From assembly GCF_000772045.1 (NCBI RefSeq), contig NZ_CP009754.1, positions 2,604,001 to 2,668,000 on the forward strand: a DNA stretch of 64,000 bases. The letters are read 5' to 3'. The position numbers and the translations under genes are program-made. This stretch comes from Streptomyces sp. CCM_MD2014. Lineage in GTDB: Bacteria; Actinomycetota; Actinomycetes; Streptomycetales; Streptomycetaceae. The notes under the pieces were generated by a model. The model was not told the origin of the DNA and did no database searches. It saw nothing but the letters and a program-made list of their open reading frames with translations. Below are positions 28,216-36,099 of the stretch, in pieces. How positions within the stretch are numbered: position 1 is the stretch's first letter; each line of letters begins with the position of its first letter.

Positions 28216-28300
28216 GGAGGCGCGGGGGTCCGGGGCGCTCGGGGCGTCGGAAGAGGCGGGACCGCAGGACGGGGGAAGGACGCCGCGGAGGAACCCGGAC

Positions 28301-28366
28301 GCGCCGGGCCACGGCGCCCGGGGGCGGAAGGACGCACCGGGCCACGGCGCACGGGGGCGGAAGGAC
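28301..28366. repeat. Tandem 33-bp repeat at the cluster edge
   Basis: Two adjacent 33-bp units (28301-28333 and 28334-28366) differ at two positions, and a partial third copy follows. They lie between the convergent permease and ketosynthase genes. No open frame of interest covers them. Confidence 0.8.
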
Positions 28367-28399
28367 GCCCGGGGGCGCGGGACCGTCCCGCCCGTCGGG

Positions 28400-29629
28400 T
28401 CACGGGCGGGTCAGCGCGAGGACGACGTTGTGCCCGCCGAAACCGAGCGAGTGGCTGACCGCGGCGCGGACGTCCTGGCGGCGGGGTGCCTTGACGACGC
28501 AGTCGAGGTCGAACTCGGGTGCGGGGGCCGTCAGGTTGGCGATCGGCGGGACGCGCCGGTGTTCGAGGGTCAGCACGGTCAGCGCCGCCTCGATGCCGCC
28601 CGCGGCGCCCAGCGCGTGCCCGAGGACCCCCTTGGCCGCCGTGACGCTGGGCCGGTGCGGCAGCACCCGTGAGACGAGCTCCGCCTCGACGGCGTCGTTG
28701 AGCGCGGTGGAGGTGCCGTGTGCGTTGACGTGGTCGACGTCGTGCGGGTCGAGACCGGCCTCGGCGAGCGCGGTGCGCAGCGCGGCTTCCGCTTCGCGCC
28801 CGTCGGGGGACGGCGCCGTGGGGTGATGGGCGTCGGTGGTCGCGCCGCAGCCCGCGAGCAGCGCGCGGGGCGGCCTGCCGCGGGCGGCGGCGTCGGCGAC
28901 GCGTTCGAGGACCAGGACGCCGGCGCCCTCCGCCATGACGAACCCGTCGCGGTCGGCGGCGAACGGCCGGGACGCCCCGGCGGGCTCGGCCGTGCGTCCG
29001 GAGAGGGCGCCCATGCGCCAGAAACCCGTGGTGGACAGGCGGCTGATGCCGGCCTCGACGCCGCCGGCCACCGCCACGTCGCACACGTCGGCGGCCAGCA
29101 GGTCGCGGGCCAGGGCGAGGGCGGTGGCCCCGGAGGCGCAGGCGGTGGCGGGGGCGAGACTGACGCCCCGGGCCCCGAGGTCGATGGCGACCTCGCCGGC
29201 GCCGAGGTTCGGCAGAGCCAGCGGGATGGCGAGCGGTGAGACGAACTCGGGGCCGCGCCCGTCCAGGCGCCGCGCCTGCTCCTCCCACTTGTCCACACAG
29301 CCGATGCCGCAGCCCAGAAGGGTGGCGACGCGGGCACCGTCCCAGTCGGCGGGCCGGTGTCCGGCGTCGCGGACGGCCTCCCGGGCGGCGAGGACGGCGA
29401 GCTTCGCCGGCCGCCCCATGCGCCAGGACCGGCGCCCGACCCGCCGGTCCAGTTCGTCGTCGGTCAGGGGGACCCGGCAGGAGAAGTCCACGGGCAGACC
29501 GGTGAGGGCCGGGTCGGGGGCCGCGGTGCCGGTTCCCGCGCACACCGCCTCCCAGGTGGCCGCCGTTCCCTCCCCGCCTGGCGTGATCAGGCCGAGCCCG
29601 GTGATCGCGACGGGGGCGCGTGGCGTCAC
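28400..29629 (-). CDS. FabF-type beta-ketoacyl-ACP synthase of the lipid cluster
   Basis: A 409-residue KAS II-like condensing enzyme with an intact triad: Cys164 ('PATACASGATAL'), His304 ('VNAHGTST') and His338 ('GHALGAAGG'). It should elongate an acyl-ACP using malonyl-ACP. It is the last gene of the operon oleB-oleC-oleD-acp-kas; its GTG overlaps the acp stop (GTGA), so it probably uses that ACP. The OleABCD pathway does not normally need a KAS II, so it may lengthen or tailor one chain. Confidence 0.88.
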   Translation of the reverse strand: MTPRAPVAITGLGLITPGGEGTAATWEAVCAGTGTAAPDPALTGLPVDFSCRVPLTDDELDRRVGRRSWRMGRPAKLAVLAAREAVRDAGHRPADWDGARVATLLGCGIGCVDKWEEQARRLDGRGPEFVSPLAIPLALPNLGAGEVAIDLGARGVSLAPATACASGATALALARDLLAADVCDVAVAGGVEAGISRLSTTGFWRMGALSGRTAEPAGASRPFAADRDGFVMAEGAGVLVLERVADAAARGRPPRALLAGCGATTDAHHPTAPSPDGREAEAALRTALAEAGLDPHDVDHVNAHGTSTALNDAVEAELVSRVLPHRPSVTAAKGVLGHALGAAGGIEAALTVLTLEHRRVPPIANLTAPAPEFDLDCVVKAPRRQDVRAAVSHSLGFGGHNVVLALTRP

Positions 29630-29877
29630 GGCGCGGTCACCGACCGGGCCCGCAGGGTGTCGAGGTGCTCGGTCACCTGGGCGAGGGTGGTCGCTCGGGT
29701 GGCGTGCTCCTCCTCGACCCGGACCTCCAGGCGTTCCTGGAGGATGAGCGCGAACTCCGCGAGGGCGAGCGAATCCATCTCGAGCTGTTCCAGGGTGCGG
29801 TCGGGGCTGATCAGATCCTCGGGGATCTTGAACGTGGTGGTCAGCACGGAGTGGATCACGTCGTACGTGTCGGTCAT
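29626..29877 (-). CDS. Acyl carrier protein (first of two in the cluster)
   Basis: An 83-residue ACP with phosphopantetheine site Ser36 in 'LEQLEMDSLALAEFALILQE' and the usual four-helix pattern. It is coupled on both sides: its ATG overlaps the oleD-like stop (ATGA) and its stop overlaps the ketosynthase start (GTGA). Probably the carrier for the adjacent KAS II. Confidence 0.9.
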   Translation of the reverse strand: MTDTYDVIHSVLTTTFKIPEDLISPDRTLEQLEMDSLALAEFALILQERLEVRVEEEHATRATTLAQVTEHLDTLRARSVTAP

Positions 29878-31154
29878 GGCTGGGCGGTTCCCTTCTCGGG
29901 GCCGGTGACGGCGGGACGTGCGGGTACGGGCGGGTGCTGCGGCTCCGGCGGGCCGGTCGGCGAGGAGGCGTCCGCCGGCCGGGACGCGTCCGCCGGCCGG
30001 AGCCCTTCGGTCGGCCCCCACGACGGGCCGGGGCCGGAGGGGCAGGGGCCGGAGGGGCAGGGGCCGGAGGGGCAGGGGCCGGAGGGGCGCTGTCCGCGGG
30101 GACGCGTCGGCTCCGGCAGGAGGCGGGCGAGGGTGTCCGCGCCGGACGCGGGACGGCCGGCGGCCTCGAACGCCGCGCGGACGCCGTCCGCGAAGCCGAG
30201 CGGCGGCTCGAAGCCGAGGCCGGTGCGGACGGCGGTGAGGTCGAACCAGTGCGGGTGCACGAGTTCGGCGACCAGGAAGCGGCTCAGGCCGTGGGTGCCG
30301 GGGTCCCCCAGCAGCCGGCCGGCGGCTTCGCGCACGGCCGCCACGGTGTGGGCGAGGGCGGGGGGGACGGGCCGCCAGACGGCGCGGATCCCGGCGGTGG
30401 CGAGGAGCAGGGCGACGAAGTCGCGCAGCGGCAGCGGCTCGCCCTGGGCGACGAAGTAGGCCCGGCCGCCGACCGGGCACCCCTGGTGGAGGCGGTCGAG
30501 GGCGAGCAGGTGGGCGTGGGCCGCGGTGCGGACGTGGGTGGTGTCGACGAGGTTGGACCCGTCGCCCGGCATGACGAGGCGGCCGCGGCGGACGGCGCGG
30601 GTCAGGCCGGGCAGGAAGTGCGGGTCGCCCGGTCCCCAGATGACGTGCGGGCGCAGGGCGAGGGTGGCGAGACCGGGGCCGTGGGCGTCGAGGACCAGCG
30701 TCTCCGCGACGGCCTTGGTGTGCGGGTAGGCGGCCAGGTACCGCCGGGGGCGGGGCAGCCGCTCGTCGGCGTTCTCCAGGCCCCCGGGCCCGAAGGCGAC
30801 GCTGGCGGTGGAGGTGTGGACGAGGGTGCGCACCCCGAGCCGACGGCACCGGTCGAGGACGGTGCGGGTGCCGTCGACGTTGGTGCGCCAGTAGGGGGCC
30901 GACGGGCCGCCGGCCCCGGCGAGGGCCGCGTTGTGGACGACGGCGTCGCAGCCCCGCAGCGCCCGGTCGACGGCGTCGGGGTCGGTGAGGTCGCCGTGGA
31001 CCTGGCGCACGCCGAGCCGGGTCAGCGCCGCGCTGGGGCGGCGGCTGAGGGAGACGGTCGCGGTGCCCCGGGCGGTGAGCTGACGGCAGATCTCGGCTCC
31101 GAGGAAGCCGCTGCCGCCGGTGACGAGGACCCGGCCGGGCGGGGGTGTGCTCAC
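29874..31154 (-). CDS. oleD: OleD-like NAD(P)H-dependent 2-alkyl-3-ketoacid reductase
   Basis: A 426-residue short-chain dehydrogenase/epimerase-type protein. It has the dinucleotide motif 'VLVTGGSGFLGAEICRQL' (residues 10-27) and catalytic Tyr143-x3-Lys147 ('YPHTKAVAE'). OleD reduces the beta-keto acid made by OleA to a beta-hydroxy acid. GTG start overlaps the oleC-like stop (GTGA). The enzyme fold ends near residue 335. The last 75 residues are a Pro/Ser/Gly-rich tail with four near-identical five-residue units (SGPCP), not part of the family. It could be another 3-beta-HSD-like reductase, but the OleB/OleC neighbours support OleD. Confidence 0.85.
   Translation of the reverse strand: MSTPPPGRVLVTGGSGFLGAEICRQLTARGTATVSLSRRPSAALTRLGVRQVHGDLTDPDAVDRALRGCDAVVHNAALAGAGGPSAPYWRTNVDGTRTVLDRCRRLGVRTLVHTSTASVAFGPGGLENADERLPRPRRYLAAYPHTKAVAETLVLDAHGPGLATLALRPHVIWGPGDPHFLPGLTRAVRRGRLVMPGDGSNLVDTTHVRTAAHAHLLALDRLHQGCPVGGRAYFVAQGEPLPLRDFVALLLATAGIRAVWRPVPPALAHTVAAVREAAGRLLGDPGTHGLSRFLVAELVHPHWFDLTAVRTGLGFEPPLGFADGVRAAFEAAGRPASGADTLARLLPEPTRPRGQRPSGPCPSGPCPSGPCPSGPGPSWGPTEGLRPADASRPADASSPTGPPEPQHPPVPARPAVTGPEKGTAQP
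30030..30090. repeat. 15-bp tandem repeat in the 3' end of the oleD-like gene
   Basis: Four copies of the 15-base unit ggggccggaggggca (last one incomplete) encode the SGPCP units of the C-terminal tail. The unit is a multiple of three and preserves frame. Confidence 0.9.
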
Positions 31155-32743
31155 CGGACGCCGCGCAGGCGCCGGGCGGCCCAGACGGCCAGCCGCTCGC
31201 GGTCGATCTTGGAGTTGTGGCGGATGTCCGTCGGGAACCCCGGGTGGACCAGGACGGCGCCCACGTGCCGCCCTTCGGGACGGCGGTCCAGCAGCTCCCG
31301 CACCGCCGCGACCGCGGCAGCGCGACCGGACCCCCGCCCCGTCAGCTCCACGCACAGGACGGCCCGCTGCCTGCCGGGCGCCCCGACACCGACGAGGGCG
31401 GTGCGCCGTACGCCGGGCACGGTGTCGGCGGCGGCCTCGACGTCCTCGGTGGTCAGGGCGTAGCCGGGGCCGACGACACGGTGGCTGCGGCGCCCGTGGA
31501 ACCAGATGCGGCCCTCCGCGTCGATGCGGCCCATGTCGCCCGTCCGGTGCTGCACCCCCTGGCCGGTGAGGATCTTGGCCGCCGCGGTGGCCTCGGGCCG
31601 GGCGTGGTAGGCGGGGCTGACGTTGGCCCCGGTGACGGCGATCTCGCCGACGCCGTCGGGGTCCGCGTCCAGGATCCGTGCCGCGACCCCGTCGACGGGC
31701 CGGCCCACGCACGTGCCGGTGCCCGGCGGGCGGACGTCGGTGGTGCGGATGGCGCTGACGGGCAGGCACTCGGTGGCTCCGTAGGCGCTGAGCACCTCGG
31801 CGTCCGGCCGCAGCACGGCGTGCAGGGCGTCGGCGAGGCCCGCGCGCAGCGGGGCGCCGAAGGAGATCACGCGGTCGACGCAGGAGAGGGTGAGGCGTCG
31901 GCGCGCGCAGTGCTCGGCGAGCAGACCGAGGACGGCCGGCGAGCCGACCACGACGTCCGTCCGCTGTTCCAGGAGCGGACGGACCAGGCGCTCGGGCGGG
32001 GTGCGCGCCGGGGCCCGGTGGCTGACCGCGGGTGCCACGGTCCGGTGACCGAGCACCGGACCGAGCAGGACGACGGGCAGGAAGCCGGCGAGCAGTGCTC
32101 CGTCGGTGCCGACCAGGCGGGCGAGTGTCTCGGCCTGCCCGACGAGGGTGCTGTGGTGGTACTCGGCTCCCTTGGGGACACCGGTCGATCCGGAGGTGAA
32201 GGCGATCAGCGCCAGGCCGTCCGGTGCCGGCGGGCGGGCGCTGTGTCCCTCCGGACCGGCGTCCGGTGCCGCCGGCCCGGAGGGCGCGTTGCCGCGCCGG
32301 GGCAGGGGCAGGCGCCGCCGGAGCCCGGGTACGGCGGCACCCGTGACGACCGCCGTCCGTACATGGCCGCGGGCCCAGCCCAGCGCCGTACGGCCCAGGT
32401 GGGCGAGCGGCTCGCCGACGAACACTTCTGGGGCCACCTCGTCCAGGCACTGGCGCAGGTCGGCCCGGGGGAGGCCGGGGTCGACCAGGACCGGGACGGC
32501 CCCGGCCGCGAGCAGTCCGTGGACGGTGGTGAACAGGTGGTACGGGTCGCCGGTCATGGTCACGGCCTTGTGGCCGGGGCGCACTCCGGCCCGCTCGAAG
32601 GCCTCGGCCGCCTCCCGGCATCCGTCGACGAGCCGGGCGAACGTGACCGCCCGGCCGGCGCCGTCGCGGCGGCCGTGGACGAGAGCGGTGTCGTGCGGGC
32701 GTTCCGCGGCGAGCTGTTCGAGCCGGGCGTGCAGATGTGCCAT
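31151..32743 (-). CDS. oleC: OleC-like beta-lactone synthetase (AMP-dependent)
   Basis: A 530-residue ANL-superfamily enzyme. The adenylation motif is 'ALIAFTSGSTGVPKGAEYHH', followed by 'LSAYGATECLPVSAI' and 'HRTGDMGRID'. Features typical of OleC are 'VLVDPGLPRADLRQCLDEVA' and the C-terminal 'GFPTDIRHNSKIDRERLAVW'. OleC turns a 2-alkyl-3-hydroxy acid into a cis-beta-lactone using ATP. One base separates it from the oleB-like stop (TGACATG), and the stop overlaps oleD. The OleC signature makes a plain acyl-CoA ligase unlikely. Confidence 0.87.
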   Translation of the reverse strand: MAHLHARLEQLAAERPHDTALVHGRRDGAGRAVTFARLVDGCREAAEAFERAGVRPGHKAVTMTGDPYHLFTTVHGLLAAGAVPVLVDPGLPRADLRQCLDEVAPEVFVGEPLAHLGRTALGWARGHVRTAVVTGAAVPGLRRRLPLPRRGNAPSGPAAPDAGPEGHSARPPAPDGLALIAFTSGSTGVPKGAEYHHSTLVGQAETLARLVGTDGALLAGFLPVVLLGPVLGHRTVAPAVSHRAPARTPPERLVRPLLEQRTDVVVGSPAVLGLLAEHCARRRLTLSCVDRVISFGAPLRAGLADALHAVLRPDAEVLSAYGATECLPVSAIRTTDVRPPGTGTCVGRPVDGVAARILDADPDGVGEIAVTGANVSPAYHARPEATAAAKILTGQGVQHRTGDMGRIDAEGRIWFHGRRSHRVVGPGYALTTEDVEAAADTVPGVRRTALVGVGAPGRQRAVLCVELTGRGSGRAAAVAAVRELLDRRPEGRHVGAVLVHPGFPTDIRHNSKIDRERLAVWAARRLRGVR

Positions 32744-32744
32744 G

Positions 32745-33665
32745 TCAGCCCCGTTCCGTGGACGAGAGGAACCCGCGGACGTCGCGGCCGAGCCGGTCCG
32801 CCGCGTCCTCCATGACGTAGTGGCCGGCGTCGGGGTAGCGGTGGACCCTCGCGTGCGGGAAGCGGCTCTCCCACTCCCGCAGGAGGAGCGGCGTGAACAC
32901 CGGGTCGCGCATGCCCCAGCCGACGAACAGCGGCGCGGTGCCGGGGCCGGTCCCGTCGTCGTCCGGTTCGAGGAGCCGCCAGGCCTCCTCCCGGTCGTCG
33001 CGCGGGATGCCGCGTACGAAGTCCACGACCGCGCGCCGGTCGGCGCCGCGGGCGAGCGGCAGCAGGTACGCCCGCCGCTCGGCCCGGCCCAGCGGAGCCA
33101 CGACCCCGCCGCGTACGGCGGCCCGGGGGAAGAAGTTGGTGGCGTGCGCCAGGGCCGCGACGCCGCGGTGGTCGCGGATCCAGCGCAGGTACACCGGCAG
33201 CCGGTAGCCGGCGGGCCAGGGGAAGCAGACGGAGTTGAGCACCACCACACGAGCCGGGCGCAGGGCCCTGCGTCGCGCCCAGGCCCAGCCGAGCGGACCG
33301 CCCCAGTCGTGCAGCACCAGGGTCCAGCCGTCGCGGGGCGCGCCGCGGTCGGCGACGAGGTGGTCGAACAGGGCGTCGAGGTGGTCGAGTTGCAGCAGGT
33401 GCCGGTCCAGGGGCGCGGCCGGTGCCGGCGGTCGCGGCGACAGTCCCAGCCCGGCGAGGTCGGGGGCGACGCAGCGGAAGTCCGGGGCCAGCGCGGCCAT
33501 CAGGTGGCGCCACTGGTAGCTCCAGGACGGGTTGCCGTGCAGCAGCAGCACGGGCGGGCCCGAGCCCGTGTCCACGTAGTGCTGGCCGGTCCGCGGAACG
33601 CGCCGCCACCGGTCGGCCGCCGGATATCCGGGCAGCAGATCGGCCGGCGGCGTGGGGGGAGGCAT
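32745..33665 (-). CDS. oleB: OleB-like alpha/beta hydrolase (beta-lactone decarboxylase)
   Basis: A 306-residue haloalkane dehalogenase-like hydrolase. Key residues: Asn45 in 'LHGNPSWSYQW', nucleophile Asp120 in 'VLHDWGGPLGW', acid Asp254 in 'GMRDPVF' and His282 in 'DAGHYVMED'. The Asp (not Ser) nucleophile is as in OleB, which decarboxylates beta-lactones to cis-olefins. First gene of its operon. A dehalogenase or epoxide hydrolase would look similar; the oleC/oleD neighbours decide. Confidence 0.83.
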   Translation of the reverse strand: MPPPTPPADLLPGYPAADRWRRVPRTGQHYVDTGSGPPVLLLHGNPSWSYQWRHLMAALAPDFRCVAPDLAGLGLSPRPPAPAAPLDRHLLQLDHLDALFDHLVADRGAPRDGWTLVLHDWGGPLGWAWARRRALRPARVVVLNSVCFPWPAGYRLPVYLRWIRDHRGVAALAHATNFFPRAAVRGGVVAPLGRAERRAYLLPLARGADRRAVVDFVRGIPRDDREEAWRLLEPDDDGTGPGTAPLFVGWGMRDPVFTPLLLREWESRFPHARVHRYPDAGHYVMEDAADRLGRDVRGFLSSTERG

Positions 33666-33930
33666 GGCGCCACGGTAAGGGCGGGACCGTCCGCCGGACC
33701 GCGCCGACGGCGCGCGGACGCCTGAACTTCACCCGGCCGGGCCACAGGGGCCGCGGACGTGAACCGCCGTGCGGCGCACTGGAGTTCATCACACTTACCG
33801 GCTCCCGGTGACCGCCCGGCGCGCTGCACCGGCTGGGAGCCGCGCGGTGGGCGAGCATGCCGGTGACCGCTAGGAGACCGCCGGAGCACGGGCGGTCCCG
33901 CCGCACTTCGGCATCGTCGGGAGGCAGTTA
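33666..33930. promoter_or_regulatory. Divergent promoter region between oleB-like and desaturase genes
   Basis: 265 bp without a gene should hold promoters for the five-gene minus operon and the plus-strand desaturase. It contains CGGCTCCC (33799-33806) paired with GGGAGCCG (33835-33842), and a near-inverted pair TGAACTTCA / TGGAGTTCA around 33722 and 33777. These are possible regulator sites; no regulator gene lies in the cluster. Confidence 0.4.
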
Positions 33931-34857
33931 ATGCGTGCGCCAGAGGTGGAGCGTGAGGACGTCGGGCTGCTCACGGAGTTGGAGCCGGTGGTGGCGCGTG
34001 CCCTGGACGCCCACTTCCGCGGTGCCGACGACTGGTACCCGCACCGGTTCGTGCCGTGGGCGCTGGGCCGCAACTACGAGGGCGTCCTCGAGGGCGAGCC
34101 GTGGGCGCCGGAGCAGGGCGCCATGGAGTCGGCGGTGCGGGACGCGCTGCTGCACAACCTGTTGAGCGAGGACAACCTGCCCAGCTACCACCGGGTGATC
34201 GCCGAGCTGTTCGGCCGGGACGGCGCGTGGGGCACCTGGGTCAACCGGTGGACGGTCGAGGAGGACCGGCACGGCACGGCCATCCGGGACTACCTGGTCG
34301 TCACGCGGACCGCGGACCCGGTGGCGATGGAGGACGCCCGCCGCCTGCACCTGCAGACGGGCTACGACAGCGACTACCGCGGCGACGTCCTCGCCGGGCT
34401 GGTGTACGTGACCCTGCAGGAACTGGCCACCCGGATCTCGTACCGCAACATCAAGCGGATCTCCGGCGAGCCGGTGTGCGTGGCGCTGCTGCAGCGGATC
34501 GCGCAGGACGAGAACCGGCACATGCTGTTCTACCGACGGGTCCTCGAGGCGGCGATGGAACTCCAGCCGGACCGCACGGTGGGGGCCCTGGCGACGGTGG
34601 TGGCGACGTTCAGGTCCCCCGCGCACGGGGCGCCCGACTTCGCGCGCCTGTCGATGTCGATGGCGCGCTCGGGCGTCTACTCCCCCGTGACCCACCACGC
34701 GGAGGTGCTCGTACCGGTGATGCGCCACCTGCGGGTGTTCGACCGGACCGGGCTCGGTGCCGACGGCGAGGCGGCGCGGGACCGGCTGGCGGAGCTGTTG
34801 CGGAAGTCGGAGGCGCAGGCCCGCAGGTTCGCCGGTCACGTGAACTCCGCGCTCTGA
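33931..34857 (+). CDS. Soluble acyl-ACP desaturase (ferritin-like di-iron), copy 1
   Basis: A 308-residue DesA-type acyl-ACP desaturase; ATG after GGGAGG. Di-iron ligands are visible: Glu80, Glu111-x2-His114 ('VEEDRHGTAI'), Glu164 ('LQELATRISY') and Glu194-x2-His197 ('QDENRHMLF'). It should insert a cis double bond in an acyl-ACP using O2 and ferredoxin. It is the only plus-strand gene of the cluster, between the two operons. Regiochemistry cannot be read from sequence. Confidence 0.9.
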   Translation: MRAPEVEREDVGLLTELEPVVARALDAHFRGADDWYPHRFVPWALGRNYEGVLEGEPWAPEQGAMESAVRDALLHNLLSEDNLPSYHRVIAELFGRDGAWGTWVNRWTVEEDRHGTAIRDYLVVTRTADPVAMEDARRLHLQTGYDSDYRGDVLAGLVYVTLQELATRISYRNIKRISGEPVCVALLQRIAQDENRHMLFYRRVLEAAMELQPDRTVGALATVVATFRSPAHGAPDFARLSMSMARSGVYSPVTHHAEVLVPVMRHLRVFDRTGLGADGEAARDRLAELLRKSEAQARRFAGHVNSAL

Positions 34858-34869
34858 GCGCACGGTTGC

Positions 34870-34907
34870 GCGCGGTGCCCCTCGCCGGTGGCGGGAGGGC
34901 ACCGCGC
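34870..34907. terminator. Terminator between the two convergent desaturase genes
   Basis: GCGCGGTGCCC (34870-34880) pairs perfectly with GGGCACCGCGC (34897-34907), with further pairing in the interval. It lies 12 bp after the first desaturase stop. Confidence 0.8.
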
Positions 34908-34918
34908 GGTCGCGTGCC

Positions 34919-35713
34919 TCAGCGGGCCGCGGGCACGGTGGCCGCGGCGGAGTAGAGGTCGTGCCGGGTCAGTCCGAGCGCGCCGAGCGAGGGCAGGACG
35001 ACCTCCGTGATGAAGGCGCCGTTGCCGAAGCCCGTGGTGCGCACGGTCTCGCGCTCCGCGCGGTCCGGCAGCAGTTCGTGGGCGGGCATGCGGAAGGTGC
35101 GCACCACGTGGGCGAGGTCCTTCAGCGTGCCGGCGCGGTCCTCGTCGAGGTGCAGGCCCAGGATCCGCTGGTAGAAGCGGCAGTGCGCCATCTCGTCCCG
35201 GCCGATCAGCCGGTAGACCTCGGCCAGTACCGGATCTCGCGTCCGCTGGGCGAGTTCGCGCTGCTTGCGGTAGCTGACGAAGGTCGTCAGTTCCTGCAGC
35301 GCGGAGTACACCACCATCTGCCGGGGCGTCCGGTACGGCGCCTCCCAGTGGCGCGCCGCCACCGCGTCCCCGAAGTCCCGCATCTGCGCCTCGGTGCGCT
35401 GGCCGCTGCGCAGCAGGTACTCGCGCAGGGCCAGCGCGTGCTTGGCCTCCTCGTAGCCCCAGTTCGCGGAGAACCACGCCTGCCCGTAGTCGCCGACGAG
35501 CAGCGACAGGTGGGCCTGGAGGTAGTCGGGGAGGAACATCTCGATGCCGCAGAACGTCTCGGCGGCGAGCGCCAGTCCGGGTTGTGCGGGCACCTCCTCC
35601 AGGCGGTCCCAGGGCACGTCGTCGAAGACGTTCCAGCGGCGGGTCCGTTCGGCCCGCTCGAAGAAGGTCATGAACTCCCGGTGGAACGCCTCGCGCAGCG
35701 CGATCGAGGTCAT
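34919..35713 (-). CDS. Soluble acyl-ACP desaturase (ferritin-like di-iron), copy 2
   Basis: A 264-residue protein shorter than and clearly different from copy 1, but with the same ligand set: Glu58 ('GIEMFLPDY'), Glu89-x2-His92 ('YEEAKHALAL'), Glu141 ('LQELTTFVSY') and Glu174-x2-His177 ('RDEMAHCRF'). The ATG overlaps the stop of the second ACP gene (ATGA), suggesting that ACP delivers its substrate. Last gene of the oleA-FAAL-ACP-desaturase operon. Confidence 0.9.
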   Translation of the reverse strand: MTSIALREAFHREFMTFFERAERTRRWNVFDDVPWDRLEEVPAQPGLALAAETFCGIEMFLPDYLQAHLSLLVGDYGQAWFSANWGYEEAKHALALREYLLRSGQRTEAQMRDFGDAVAARHWEAPYRTPRQMVVYSALQELTTFVSYRKQRELAQRTRDPVLAEVYRLIGRDEMAHCRFYQRILGLHLDEDRAGTLKDLAHVVRTFRMPAHELLPDRAERETVRTTGFGNGAFITEVVLPSLGALGLTRHDLYSAAATVPAAR

Positions 35714-36099
35714 CGCACGACCGGGGCCGGAGCGGACGCGGGTGCGGGCACGGACCCGGATGCGGATGCGGGCTCCCGCGTCTGCGTCTGTGCCTGTGCC
35801 TGTGTCTGTGCCTCCGCCCCCGCCTGCGCCTCCGTCTGCGTCTGCGTCTGCGCCTCCGCCTGGGGCGCCGCCCGGTCGAGCATGTCGTAGAGGTCCCCGA
35901 TCGTCTCCACGCTGCCCAGGGCGGCGTCCGGGACCCGCAGGCCCAGTTCCGTCTCGGCGACGACGATCATTTCGAGGAGCTGCACGGAGTCCACTCCCAG
36001 CGCGCGGATGTCGGTGTCCCGGTGCAGGTCTCCGGGGTCGCGCTGGGTGACCTGCCGGTATGCCCGGTGCAGCACCTGGGGGATGTCGGTCGGTGTCAT
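35710..36099 (-). CDS. Acyl carrier protein with repetitive tail (second in the cluster)
   Basis: Residues 1-78 form an ACP with phosphopantetheine site Ser38 ('ALGVDSVQLLEMIVV'). Residues 79-129 are a Gln/Thr/Ala/Glu-rich tail of short repeats ('QTQTQTEAQ', 'QTQAQAQTQT') ending in Pro/Ala/Ser, unusual for an ACP. Start and stop overlap FAAL and desaturase genes by four bases each, so it probably accepts the activated fatty acid and carries it to the desaturase. Confidence 0.88.
   Translation of the reverse strand: MTPTDIPQVLHRAYRQVTQRDPGDLHRDTDIRALGVDSVQLLEMIVVAETELGLRVPDAALGSVETIGDLYDMLDRAAPQAEAQTQTQTEAQAGAEAQTQAQAQTQTREPASASGSVPAPASAPAPVVR

Noticed and set aside
28301..28366. CRISPR-like repeat
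   Set aside because: Two adjacent 33-bp units without spacers and no cas genes; a simple tandem repeat.
33931..35713. Polyyne or terminal-alkyne type cluster based on FAAL, ACP and desaturases
   Set aside because: Those clusters use membrane-bound histidine-box desaturases; both enzymes here are soluble ferritin-like, and OleABCD homologues give a better explanation.
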